Origin: Rheum nobile
Lineage: Eukaryota > Streptophyta > Magnoliopsida > Caryophyllales > Polygonaceae
Direction of reading: 5' to 3'
Length of the DNA stretch: 64,000 bases
NCBI GenBank assembly: GCA_027886185.1
Contig: WOAB01000568.1
Location: 9,308,501 to 9,372,500, forward strand
The translations under genes and the position numbers were made by a program. Positions 34,044 to 44,426 of the stretch are shown here, one piece after another; the first letter of the stretch is position 1; each line of letters begins with the position of its first letter. The notes below the pieces were generated by a model. It was not told the origin of the DNA. It ran no database searches and saw only the letters and a program-made list of their open reading frames with translations.

Positions 34044-35213
34044 ATACGAAGATATGAAACAAAACGAAGGGAAAAAGTCCTGAGCCGCTGCCGTGGTTAC
34101 CATGGCCGCGATCGCGCTTGCTGGGCAAAGCAGCGGTCGCAGTTAGCTTAACCGCAGTGGCGGTTTTCTGGGCCAAGCCCGTGGTCGTGGTGGATGGAGC
34201 CGCGGTCGCGGATCTCCATCCCGACGCCAGGCTGGGGCGGCTTCGAAGCCTTACCGACGACGATGACGAGGCTTCCACTCCACTTCTGAACCACCGCATA
34301 TCATCACCACTCCAAGGATCACTCACAAGGCACGGGCGACCTCCGACGACCACCAAAACTCCGGCGACGAGCAACTCCGGCGAAGGACACAAGAACTTTT
34401 GAAGAAAAGAAGATGGAGCTGAGATAGATGAAGGGAATGGCTGCCAAAAGCTCTCTTTTATAGGCATGGACGAGAAGGAGTTCACCCTACACCGGCAAAC
34501 CAAACGATCCAGCTCCCCCGGCGTTAGGAGCACGAGGAGAAAGCCGATCATCGGCCTTTGGGAAGCTGGCAAAGAAGGGGAACAGAAGGCTCCCACGGTC
34601 GCGGTTTCAGAACCGCGATCGCGGTTTACCCAGAGAAAACCGCGCCCGCGGTTTCAAAACCGCGGTCGCGGATCAGCCGCGCTCGCGCTCCTGGCCCTTG
34701 CTCGCGGGTTTGATCGCGGACTTTGCTAAACTCTGGTTTTAGCATTCCTCAATTGATTTTAAGACCCCATAATATTTAGACATATACGAACTCGTTCAAA
34801 ATGTCCTTACAAATGTCCTTAAAATTAATTGAGGAATGCTAAAACCAGAGTTTAGCAAAGTCCGCGATCAAACCCGCGAGCAAGGGCCAGGAGCGCGAGC
34901 GCGGCTGATCCGCGACCGCGGTTTTGAAACCGCGAGCGCGGCTGATCCGCGACCGCGGTTTTGAAACCACGGGCGCGGTTTTCTCTAGGTAAACCGCGAT
35001 CGCGGTTTTGGCTCGCGGGTTTGATTGCGGACTTTGCTAAACTCTGGTTTTAGCATTCCTCAATTAATTTTAAGACCCCGTAATATTTAGACATATACGA
35101 ACTCGTTCAAAATGTCCTTACAAAGGTTACAAAAAATGCCTAACACGTCTTGCTTACAAAACGAAAGTTTGAAAATTACCCAAATACCCTTACTAAATCT
35201 TAGGGTTATTACA
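34044..35213 (-). repeat. LTR A3, right portion, with an internal fold-back duplication
   Basis: Continues LTR A3 after element F. At about 34819-35005 the LTR segment 34607-34765 reappears as an inverted copy carrying an extra short tandem unit. From about 35005 the direct sequence resumes, giving a direct-inverted-direct arrangement. It ends in TTATTACA followed by the polypurine tract at 35214. Confidence 0.8.
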
Positions 35214-35268
35214 TTACTACCCCCTTAAAAATAGTTTCGACCCCGAAACTGGCACTACCAAGATAGAG
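35214..35268 (-). other. array A internal sequence left of element B
   Basis: A polypurine tract and the start of the internal region, collinear with 7241-7295. It is interrupted by element B at 35274 and resumes at 41925; GTATC (35269-35273 and 41920-41924) is the target duplication. Confidence 0.85.
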
Positions 35269-35273
35269 GTATC

Positions 35274-36230
35274 TGATAGCAACATGCATGTGAGACTTAA
35301 TCAAAGACCTCCAAGGAAAAGGCTCAAGCAAAGGGTGAAGTCTTGTGCAAGTTCGGAATTGAACTGTCGATTTGGTTCTGGACAGTCTTCGGTAAAACGG
35401 CCATAACTATGGCTAGAAAATTGATCTCGTGATGATTCAAAGATCTACAACTTCATAGTTTACGTCGGATCAAGATTCCAACAAGAAGATGGTCAAAACC
35501 GAGTTTTACTGAGAGTTGTGCCAAGAACTCGGCCCAGAACTCGGCCGAGTTCTGGGCCGAGTTATCAACCCCGGCCGAGTCCTTGCAACAGTGAAGAACT
35601 CGGCCCAGAACTCGACCGATTTCTGGACCGAGTTGTCGACCAAATGGCCGTGCACAACCGAGTTGCTGCTACAGTGAAGAACTCGGCCCAGAACTCGACC
35701 GAGTTCTGGACCGAGTTGTCGGCGATTTTTCATCTCTGTTCGAGTGCGTTTACAGACAACAACTCGGCCCAGAACTCGGCCGAGTTCTGGACCGAGTCGC
35801 GGCCCGCGTCAGCGTTTTCGCTTCATCGTCTCTTCGTTTGCTGAACAATTTTAATATTATTTTATGTTATTTTTATTTGACATATTTAAACACTTGAAAC
35901 CCTAGTTTGTATTCTTTACGTTGGATTTTAGTTTACAAGTTGAGTTCGCTCCTTAGAAGTTGAGTACGCTCCTTCCTTGAATCCTAACGTCAACCCTTCG
36001 ATCTCCGGATCAACCTATCCCGTAGCTCGTCGCTTCGAGCAAATCGTTCACCGTCTCTTCGGTACTCAAGGTCATCTCTTTGACCTCTTCGTCATCTCTT
36101 TGACGCGTTAGAAAGGGTTATCTCTTTAACCCTAGGAAAGCCATCACTTTGGCTATGGAGGAGAAGATTCAACCTAGCTTGAGGAGTCAAGATCCTACAT
36201 CGCGACATCGCCCAGGGGTTGTTCGCATCA
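35274..36230 (+). repeat. left LTR of element B
   Basis: A 957-bp LTR lacking a 23-bp segment (between 35440 and 35445) that the other two copies have. It contains four ~38-bp palindromes between 35526 and 35797. A CATATTTAAAC stretch near 35880 is a possible TATA element. Confidence 0.9.
35526..35797. repeat. four clustered ~38-bp palindromes in LTR B
   Basis: The first (35526-35563) is a perfect 38-bp palindrome with half-site AACTCGGCCCAGAACTCGG. Imperfect copies start at 35597, 35680 and 35761, spaced 71, 83 and 81 bp. The same set is at 38369 onward and 41215 onward. They lie roughly 80-350 bp upstream of the possible TATA element. Confidence 0.85.
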
Positions 36231-36232
36231 AC

Positions 36233-36246
36233 TGGTATCAGAGCCT
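36233..36246 (+). other. primer binding site of element B, first unit
   Basis: TGGTATCAGAGCCT two bases after the LTR, of the initiator tRNA-Met class. The second unit has the same site at 39076-39089. Confidence 0.85.
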
Positions 36247-37170
36247 TTTCCAAGCTAAGTTTATTCTTCTCTCTTTTGTGATTCTTGAAATTTTTCCGCT
36301 AGCAAACCCTAGAATTTTTTTTCTACCACCACCACCACCGTTCGCAACCACCGCCGATCCCCACCACCACCGTTCGCAACCACCGCCGATCCCCACCACC
36401 AACGTCAAACACCACCACCACCATCCGCCACCGCCTACTTCACCTTCACGACCAAACCCTAATTTCATCTAGGTTTTGTTTACTTGTTCCCCACTCCTAC
36501 AATATACCCTCTAGCAATTCTTGTTTCCTTTGATTGCATATTTGTTTCCTTGTTCTTGTTGATCTCGTCTTGCTTCATCTTTGGTTTAATTGCTAGATTA
36601 GTTGTTGATTTCTTCCCTACTAGTTGCTTGTCTCTTCTTTCTTTTCCTGCACTCGCTTTGTGTGGTTCTTTCTTGCTTGATTCGCAATCATATCAAGTCA
36701 AACAAAAAAAAACAAAAAAAAAGAAGGTTTGACCGTACAAAAATCGAAAACAAACATACTATTCTCACCTTCCATCAATCAAAAAAAGGGTTGGGAAGAC
36801 GGAAGCCTTCAAAAATTAGGCAGAGAACGCACCATACGGTCATACTCCATCTTCTCATCTTCCATGTCTCTATGCAACTCGGAGTAAAAAAAAAAAGGGC
36901 AATTAGAAATTTTCAGCTCTCTTGTGATTAACCCTGAGAAACTTGATTTGATTTGCTTGCACTTGGAAACTTGTGTGTTGTTTGGGATTTGAATTACTAG
37001 CTCTTGTTTTCTTGCCTTACGTTCCAGCCTCTCCCTCCTCACGAGCAACCCAAATTAGTACACCCCGCGGAAAATTTCTTGGGTCACTTTTGAGACAAGG
37101 ACTTGGCTTGGACTTGTTTCTTTTGCTTGGTGCAATTTACTTCTTGTGGTGTATGCTTCGTATAGGTACT
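36247..37170 (+). other. leader of element B, first unit
   Basis: About 0.9 kb of non-coding leader. It includes a (CCACCA)-rich stretch at 36330-36440 with a ~24-bp tandem duplication, and A-rich runs near 36700-36900. ORFs of His/Pro or Gly/Trp runs come from the triplet repeat and are not genes. Confidence 0.6.
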
Positions 37171-38226
37171 ATGGATGTCCCTACCTCGAGCGTCTCTCCT
37201 TCTACGGGCCACCACAGCCCCGGACACATGGACTCCGTCTTTGAGCGAATTGTCGCACTTCGTGCACGGAGTGAAGAACTAAACCGCCCACTCGCCGTGC
37301 AGGATGCCAAGCTTGCCCTCCTTCTTCGGGCCTTGATTGACTCCGGGTTGCCCACGGCTGACCCAATGTTGAACCCCCCGGCCACACCAAGCCGGCCAAT
37401 GGACCGCAAGGGTCCTCTTCTCAATGTCCTCTTCTCGAACACCTCCGGCTACGAGTCTTTTGACGAGGACACCTACGAAGCCGGTCCGGTTTTTGACACC
37501 TACGACGATGAGGAGGAGGAGGAAGAGGAGGAGTTGAACAACTACATATGCAGCTCTATGGATGAGCAAAGCAACATGCCCCTTAGCTTGGTCTCATGCC
37601 GCGTTCTTAACGCCAAGGAAGGTACCTTCCTTGACCAACGTGACAATTTGTTTCATACTAAGTGTGCGGTCCAGGGTGCTTCTTTTAGCGTGATCATAGA
37701 TGGTGGGAGTTACCACAACATCATCCCTCCAAAGGTGATCCCGTACTTTACGTTTGAGACGCCTCTACTACCCGACATTCCAGGCAAATGCGAGAACCGA
37801 CTTCTCTTAGCTCGGTCCCGGGATGTCTCTCCAATAATGCAGGGACGTCTTCCTTGTTTTTTACCTTTTCCTTTCGCCTGTCTTTTAACTGTTAAAGATC
37901 ATGTTGATTTACCCCCTACCGTGACTTCTCTTTTGCAGGACTTTGGGGATGTGCTACCCGAGGGATTGACCCCTATACTCGATGACTATGGTGCACATTC
38001 TACGTTCAACGTCGCTGATCTTTCTCCTTATACGCCTCCTGCTTCTGACAACGAGGACGAAGCGGGGACGCTTCGCAGCCAAGAAGGGGAGATTGATAGC
38101 AACATGCATGTGAGACTTAATCAAAGACCTCCAAGGAAAAGGCTCAAGCAAAGGGTGAAGTCTTGTGCAAGTTCGGAATTGAACTGTCGGTTTGGTTTTG
38201 GACAGTCTTCGGTAAAACGGCCATAA
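37171..38226 (+). CDS. truncated Gag-protease-like protein of element B, first unit
   Basis: From ATG 37171 (MDVPTSSVSPSTGHHS) the ORF runs 351 codons; the frame is open further upstream, but that part is leader-like. The N-terminal ~70 residues (VFERIVALRARSEELNRPLA) look like the helical start of a chromovirus Gag. An acidic run of Glu follows, then a protease-like core, CAVQGASFSVIIDGGSYHNI, with Asp-Gly-Gly in the active-site position, common in this branch. After GKCENRLLLARSRDVSP and a TVTSLLQDFGDVLPEG linker, which in full elements leads into reverse transcriptase, the homology stops. Capsid, zinc knuckle and polymerase are missing. The frame crosses the polypurine tract and ends 44 codons inside the next LTR. 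Confidence 0.65.
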   Translation: MDVPTSSVSPSTGHHSPGHMDSVFERIVALRARSEELNRPLAVQDAKLALLLRALIDSGLPTADPMLNPPATPSRPMDRKGPLLNVLFSNTSGYESFDEDTYEAGPVFDTYDDEEEEEEEELNNYICSSMDEQSNMPLSLVSCRVLNAKEGTFLDQRDNLFHTKCAVQGASFSVIIDGGSYHNIIPPKVIPYFTFETPLLPDIPGKCENRLLLARSRDVSPIMQGRLPCFLPFPFACLLTVKDHVDLPPTVTSLLQDFGDVLPEGLTPILDDYGAHSTFNVADLSPYTPPASDNEDEAGTLRSQEGEIDSNMHVRLNQRPPRKRLKQRVKSCASSELNCRFGFGQSSVKRP

Positions 38227-39073
38227 CTATGGCTAGAAAATTGATCTCGTGATGATTCAAGATGCGTTGGAAGGCTGATTCAAAGATCTACAACTTCATA
38301 GTTTACGTCGGATCAAGATTCCAACAAGAAGATGGTCAAAACCGAGTTTTACTGAGAGTTGTGCCAAGAACTCGGCCCAGAACTCGGCCGAGTTCTGGGC
38401 CGAGTTATCAACCCCGGCCGAGTCCTTGCAACAGTGAAGAACTCGGCCCAGAACTCGACCGAGTTCTGGACCGAGTTGTCGACCAAATGGCCGTGCCCAA
38501 CCGAGTTGCTGCTACAGTGAAGAACTCGGCCCAGAACTCGACCGAGTTCTGGACCGAGTTGTCGGTGATTTTTCGTCTCTGTTCGAGTGCGTTTACAGAC
38601 AACAACTCGGCCCAGAACTCGGCCGAGTTCTGGACCGAGTCGCGGCCCGCGTCAGCGTTTTCGCTTCATCGTCTCTTCGTTTGCTGAACAATTTTAATAT
38701 TATTTTATGTTATTTTTATTTGACATATTTAAACACTTGAAACCCTAGTTTGTATTCTTTACGTTGGATTTTAGTTTACAAGTTGAGTTCGCTCCTTAGA
38801 AGTTGAGTACGCTCCTTCCTTGAATCCTAACGTCAACCCTTCGATCTCCGGATCAACCTATCCCGTAGCTCGTCGCTTCGAGCAAATCGTTCACCGTCTC
38901 TTCGGTACTCAAGGTCATCTCTTTGACCTCTTCGTCACCTCTTTGACGCGTTAGAAAGGGTTATCTCTTTAACCCTAGGAAAGCCATCACTTTGGCTACG
39001 GAGGAGAAGATTCAACCTAGCTTGAGGAGTCAAGATCCTATATCGCGACATCGCCCAGGGGTTGTTCGCATCA
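38094..39073 (+). repeat. middle LTR of element B, shared by both units
   Basis: A 980-bp LTR preceded by a polypurine tract (38081-38093) and followed by a primer site (39076). It acts as the 3' LTR of the first unit and the 5' LTR of the second. Palindromes start at 38369. Confidence 0.9.
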
Positions 39074-39089
39074 ACTGGTATCAGAGCCT

Positions 39090-40016
39090 TTTCCAAGCTA
39101 AGTTTATTCTTCTCTCTTTTGTGATTCTTGAAATTTTTCCGCTAGCAAACCCTAGAATTTTTTTTCTACCACCACCACCACCGTTCGCAACCACCGCCGA
39201 TCCCCACCACCACCGTTCGCAACCACCGCCGATCCCCACCACCAACGTCAAACACCACCACCACCATCCGCCACCGCCTACTTCACCTTCACGACCAAAC
39301 CCTAATTTCATCTAGGTTTTGTTTACTTGTTCCCCACTCCTACAATATACCCTCTAGCAATTCTTGTTTCCTTTGATTGCATATTTGTTTCCTTGTTCTT
39401 GTTGATCTCGTCTTGCTTCATCTTTGGTTTAATTGCTAGATTAGTTGTTGATTTCTTCCCTGCTAGTTGCTTGTCTCTTCTTTCTTTTCCTGCACTCGCT
39501 TTGTGTGGTTCTTTCTTGCTTGATTCGCAATCATATCAAGTCAAACAAAAAAAAACAAAAAAAAAGAAGGTTTGACCGTACAAAAATCGAAAACAAACAT
39601 ACTATTCTCACCTTCCATCAATCAAAAAAAGGGTTGGGAAGATGGAAGCCTTCAAAAATTAGGCAGAGAACGCACCATACGGTCATACTCCATCTTCTCA
39701 TCTTCCATGTCTCTATGCAACTCGGAGTAAAAAAAAAAAAAAGGGCAATTAGAAATTTTCAGCTCTCTTGTGATTAACCCTGAGAAACTTGATTTGATTT
39801 GCTTGCACTTGGAAACTTGTGTGTTGTTTGGGATTTGAATTGCTAGCTCTTGTTTTCTTGCCTTACGTTCCAGCCTCTCCCTCCTCACGAGCAACCCAAA
39901 TTAGTACACCCCGCGGAAAATTTCTTGGGTCACTTTTGAGACAAGGACTTGGCTTGGACTTGTTTCTTTTGCTTGGTGCAACTTACTTCTTGTGGTGTAT
40001 GCTTCGTGTAGGTACT
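39090..40016 (+). other. leader of element B, second unit
   Basis: Nearly identical to 36247-37170, including the CCACCA-rich stretch. Non-coding. Confidence 0.6.
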
Positions 40017-41072
40017 ATGGATGTCCCTACCTCGAGCGTCTCTCCTTCTATGGGCCACCACAGCCCCGGACACATGGACTCCGTCTTTGAGCGAATTGTC
40101 GCACTTCGTGCACGGAGTGAAGAACTAAACCGCCCACTCGCCGTGCAGGATGCCAAGCTTGCCCTCCTTCTTCGGGCCTTGATTGACTCCGGGTTGCCCA
40201 CGGCTGACCCAATGTTGAACCCCCCGGCCACACCAAGCCGGCCAATGGACCGCAAGGGTCCTCTTCTCAATGTCCTCTTCTCGAACACCTCCGGCTACGA
40301 GTCTTTTGACGAGGACACCTACGAAGCCGGTCCGGTTTTTGACACCTACGATGATGAGGAGGAGGAGGAAGAGGAGGAGTTGAACAACTACATATGCAGC
40401 TCTATGGATGAGCAAAGCAACATGCCCCTTAGCTTGGTCTCATGCCGCGTTCTTAACGCCAAGGAAGGTACCTTCCTTGACCAACGTGACAATTTGTTTC
40501 ATACTAAGTGTGCGGTCCAGGGTGCTTCTTTTAGCGTGATCATAGATGGTGGGAGTTACCACAACATCATCCCTCCAAAGGTGATCCCGTACTTTACGTT
40601 TGAGACGCCTCCACTACCCGACATTCCAGGCAAATGCGAGAACCGACTTCTCTTAGCTCGGTCCCGGGATGTCTCTCCAATAATTCAGGGACATCTTCCT
40701 TGTTTTTTACCTTTTCCTTTCGCGTGTCTTTTAACTGTTAAAGATCATGTTGATTTACCCGCTACCGTGACTTCTCTTTTGCAGGACTTTGGGGATGTGC
40801 TACCCGAGGGATTGACCCCTATACTCGATGACTATGGTGCACATTCTACGTTCAACGTCGCTGATCTTTCTCCTTATACGCCTCCTGCTTCTGACAACGA
40901 GGACGAAGCGGGGACGCTTCGCAGCCAAGAAGGGGAGATTGATAGCAACATGCATGTGAGACTTAATCAAAGACCTCCAAGGAAAAGGCTCAAGCAAAGG
41001 GTGAAGTCTTGTGCAAGTTCGGAATTGAACTGTCGATTTGGTTCTGGACAGTCTTCGGTAAAACGGCCATAA
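40017..41072 (+). CDS. truncated Gag-protease-like protein of element B, second unit
   Basis: The same 351-codon product as the first unit, differing at only a handful of residues (for example Met for Thr near residue 12, Pro for Leu before Leu-Pro-Asp, Ile for Met and His for Arg in the Gln-Gly stretch). It keeps the Asp-Gly-Gly protease motif and again runs into the following LTR. Both copies stay open, but the copies are so similar that recency alone could explain this. Confidence 0.65.
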   Translation: MDVPTSSVSPSMGHHSPGHMDSVFERIVALRARSEELNRPLAVQDAKLALLLRALIDSGLPTADPMLNPPATPSRPMDRKGPLLNVLFSNTSGYESFDEDTYEAGPVFDTYDDEEEEEEEELNNYICSSMDEQSNMPLSLVSCRVLNAKEGTFLDQRDNLFHTKCAVQGASFSVIIDGGSYHNIIPPKVIPYFTFETPPLPDIPGKCENRLLLARSRDVSPIIQGHLPCFLPFPFACLLTVKDHVDLPATVTSLLQDFGDVLPEGLTPILDDYGAHSTFNVADLSPYTPPASDNEDEAGTLRSQEGEIDSNMHVRLNQRPPRKRLKQRVKSCASSELNCRFGSGQSSVKRP

Positions 41073-41919
41073 CTATGGCTAGAAAATTGATCTCGTGATG
41101 ATTCAAGATGCGTTGGAAGGCTGATTCAAAGATCTACAACTTCATAGTTTACGTCGGATCAAGATTCCAACAAGAAGATGGTCAAAACCGAGTTTTACTG
41201 AGAGCTGTGCCAAGAACTCGACCCAAAACTCGGCCGAGTTCTGGGCCGAGTTATCAACCCCGGCCGAGTCCTTGCAACAGTGAATAACTCGGCCCAGAAC
41301 TCGACCGAGTTCTGGACCGAGTTGTCGACCAAATGGCCGTGCCCAACCGAGTTGCTGCTACAGTGAAGAACTCGGCCCAGAACTCGACCGAGTTCTGGAC
41401 CGAGTTGTCGGCGATTTTTCGTCTCTGTTCGAGTGCGTTTACAGACAACAACTCGGCCCAGAACTCGGCCGAGTTCTAGACCGAGTCGCGGCCCGCGTCA
41501 GCGTTTTTGCTTCGTCGTCTCTTCGTTTGCTGAACAATTTTAATATTATTTTATGTTATTTTTATTTGACCTATTTAAACACTTGAAACCCTAGTTTGTA
41601 TTCTTTACGTTGGATTTTAGTTTACAAGTTGAGTTCGCTCCTTAGAAGTTGAGTACGCTCCTTCCTTGAATCCTAACGTCAACCCTTCGATCTCCGGATC
41701 AACCTATCCCGTAGCTCGTCGCTTCGAGCAAATCGTTCACCGTCTCTTCGGTACTCAAGGTCATCTCTTTGACCTCTTCGTCATCTCTTTGACGCGTTAG
41801 AAAGGGTTATCTCTTTAACCCTAGGAAAGCCATCACTTTGGCTACGGAGGAGAAGATTCAACCTAGCTTGAGGAGTCAAGATCCTACATCGCGACATCGC
41901 CCAGGGGTTGTTCGCATCA
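40940..41919 (+). repeat. right LTR of element B
   Basis: A 980-bp LTR ending CGCATCA at the target duplication GTATC (41920-41924). Its first palindrome (41215-41252) has two substitutions that break perfect symmetry. Confidence 0.9.
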
Positions 41920-41924
41920 GTATC

Positions 41925-43105
41925 GGTCTTCACATTAATCTCTCCATTTGAGTTTAGTATCCTCAACTATTTCGTACTCAAAATTAATCCTAGGAAAGTC
42001 GATCTGTTTCCTCAACCATGACATACATCATATGTCTCATTTCCATATATTAACTCGTATGCTGATTCTCATCATACTCACAAAATCATGATTACCTTAG
42101 AATCATAGTCTCCAAAAATCATCACACTATCTTAATACACCTTAAGCTTGAGAACGCACCTTTTCTTTCAACTTATCTCGTTATAAACAACTCTCAAAGT
42201 TCATACCTTATCTTCCTTAAGTTGATATCCTTAAATAATTTTGTCTTCGTAACCTATATCACCAAAGTCGAACTATTTATTCGATCATGATTCCACCTAC
42301 TACATACTGCCTTCGTTCGTTACCCTCATTAGAATCGATATATTCATCCATAGGATTATGATTACCTTAATCAGAGTATCCATTATAGTCTCCAATAGTC
42401 TCCAATACAATATTTCCTTACCAACTTTCTTTCGATGATCAGATCTTCAAATTACATTCATACAATTCACTTATACCCCAAACTTAGTACCCCCAATTGT
42501 CATATCGGCTTACTCTTTACATATGCACCTCATTCATTTCATTATTTACCTTAATTAAATTTGGCCCTTATGCCAACTATTAACCCAAAAATCTTTCCAT
42601 TAATTAGGCTCTTAACATAAGATCTTTAAGATTCCTTAATCCTTTTTACAATTAACCGCACAACATGTTATTCATGTTTTCCTCAAACATGATGCTCATT
42701 AATCTGTTAATCATGATTATAATCAATCATCTTATTCATCTAACACGTGTTATAAGATTACCTTAATAGACATAGATCACTTTTTCATCAAGTCCATTTG
42801 ATAAAATCCATACACTTACGTTATCCCATACTATTTAATCCAACCAAATTACAACAAACTTTTCCCGACTGAGTTTCCCATAAATCCTTACATACTTAAT
42901 CATCCTCACACAATTTATCATCACAAATTAAGCAACCTTTTTGCTTTACCGAAATTTACTATTTACCCAAGACTTAATCGTCTTAATACTCTTATGTCCT
43001 CATATCATTATATAATTTCTTTAAGAAAGCTTTATAACAAAACCTCAAATAGGTCTTCCAAAATAATACTTATGATTTCGCACACTTAGCTTTTCCAAAT
43101 AGGTC
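41925..43105 (-). other. array A internal fragment
   Basis: Collinear with about 7296-8490 of the first unit; no coding sequence. A ~55-bp deletion near 42395 removes part found in the other copies. At about 43106 it is joined directly to the middle of LTR A4, skipping the rest of the interior and the primer site. Confidence 0.8.
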
Positions 43106-44300
43106 TTCTAACTACACATGAGTTCACACATAAATCCACACCAAAATCCATTACGGTAATATCATGAAGAACTATATAATAGCGTTGTTTCTAGCAATAG
43201 ATACAACCTATTATAGATTCATATTTAAACACATTGTTTTATCAAATCTGTTCCCAAACTTAAAACAACAAATTTATTCCATCTTAATTAACAATCAAAT
43301 AATTGATAATCAAGGGGAAACATGGAATAATGAGCAAGAGTGAACCGCCACTTGCCTTTAGTTTAGATGAACGAAGAGATCGGGTTCGAGATCAGGAACT
43401 TGAATTTGAGTACGGATTCCTACGACGACGACAAGTTATAAGACGGAACCCTAAGTTAGATACGATACAAAGATACGAAACAAAACGAAGGGAAAAAGGC
43501 CTGAGCCGCGGCCGTGGTTACCATGGCCGCGATCACGCTTGCTGGGCAAAGCCGCGGTCGCGGTTAGCATAACCGCGGTCGCGGTTTTCTAAACCAATCC
43601 CGCGGTCGCGGTGGATGGAGCCGCGGTCGCGGATCTCCATCCCTACGCCAGGCTGGGGCGGCTTCGAAGCCTTATCGACGACGATGAGGCTTCCACTCCA
43701 CTTCTGAACCACCGTGTATCACCACCACTCCAAGGATCACTCACAAGCCATGAGCGACCTCCGACGACCACCAAAACTCCGGCAACGAGCAACTTCGGCG
43801 AAGGACACAAGGACTTTTGAAGAGAAGAAGATGGAGCTGAGATAGATGAAGGGAATGGCTGCCAAAAGCTCCCTTTTATAGGCATGGAGGAGAAGGAGTT
43901 CACCCCACACCGGCAAACCAAACGATCCAGCTCCCCCGGCGTTAGGAGCACGAGGAGAAAGCCGATCGTCGACCTTCTGGAAGCTGGCGAAGAAGGCGAA
44001 CAGAAGGCTCCCGCGATTGCGGTTTCAGAATCGCGATCGCGGTTTACCCAGACAAAACTGCGGTCGCAGATCTGTCGCGCTCGCGCTCCTGGCCCTTGCT
44101 CGCGGTTTTGATCGCGGACTTTGCTAAACTCTGGTTTTAGCATTCCTCAATTAATTTTAAGACCCCGTAATATTTAGACGTATACGAACTCGTTCAAAAG
44201 GTCCTTACAGAGGTTACAGAAAATGCCTAACACGTCTTGCTTACAAAATGAAAGTTTGAAAATTACCCAAATACCCTTACTAAAATTGAGGGTTATTACA
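43106..44300 (-). repeat. LTR A4 (partial, outermost minus-strand 5' LTR)
   Basis: Corresponds to about 6045-7240 of A1: the minus-strand 5' half of the LTR with TATA box at 43874-43880 and both GC-word clusters. Its 3' half is missing. It ends TTATTACA at the array's right target duplication (44301-44305). Confidence 0.85.
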
Positions 44301-44305
44301 GTGGC
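44301..44305. other. right target-site duplication of array A (GTGGC)
   Basis: Matches 4965-4969. The sequence after it (44306-44328) completes the C LTR. Confidence 0.9.
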
Positions 44306-44328
44306 ACCCTCGATCCTTGCTCTCATCA
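44306..44328 (+). repeat. last 23 bp of the right LTR of element C
   Basis: ACCCTCGATCC... to CTCTCATCA, identical to the end of the left LTR at 1439-1461. The base after it belongs to element E; no convincing target duplication with the left edge of C (524/525) is visible. Confidence 0.85.
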
Positions 44329-44426
44329 CCTGCTGCCCAACTTTATTTTGCTGTTGAGATGATGGAACGACATGCTTTAGCTGTTGAGGAGGAGAAGATT
44401 AGCGTGAGATTTCCATTTGGTACCTC

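Larger units (their letters stand above)
35274..41919 (+). mobile_element. element B: non-autonomous LTR retrotransposon in tandem (three LTRs, two interiors)
   Basis: Order: LTR 35274-36230, interior 36231-38093, LTR 38094-39073, interior 39074-40939, LTR 40940-41919. LTRs start TGATAGCAAC and end CGCATCA. Both interiors have a TGGTATCAGAGCC primer site and an AAGAAGGGGAGAT polypurine tract. One GTATC duplication brackets the whole. The copies are almost identical, so insertion and doubling are recent compared with the host array. Each interior encodes one short gag/protease-like ORF and no polymerase. Confidence 0.9.
4970..44300 (-). mobile_element. array A: LARD-like LTR retrotransposon in tandem, with nested insertions
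   Basis: On the minus strand the LTR starts TGTAATAACCC and ends GGGGGTGTTACA. Four LTR copies are present: A1 4970-7240 (full), A2 20105-22400 (full), A3 about 24856-25583 plus 34044-35213 (lacking its 3' ~710 bp), and A4 about 43106-44300 (only its 5' half). Between them lie internal segments with no gag or pol ORF, so this is a large non-autonomous derivative (LARD type). One undisturbed internal region, after removing element M, is about 4.1 kb. The target duplication flanks the whole array, not individual units. Nested in it are M (9469-18182), F (25584-34038) and B (35274-41919). Confidence 0.85.

Noticed and set aside
36149..36472. Histidine/proline-rich ORF and its Gly/Trp-rich minus-strand shadow in the leader of B (and 38992-39315)
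   Set aside because: Both come from a CCACCA triplet repeat in an untranslated leader.
36973..37170. Upstream extension of the B ORF with a hydrophobic start resembling a signal peptide
   Set aside because: It lies in the leader, right before a better ATG at 37171. Leu/Phe richness comes from pyrimidine-rich DNA, so I did not call a signal peptide.
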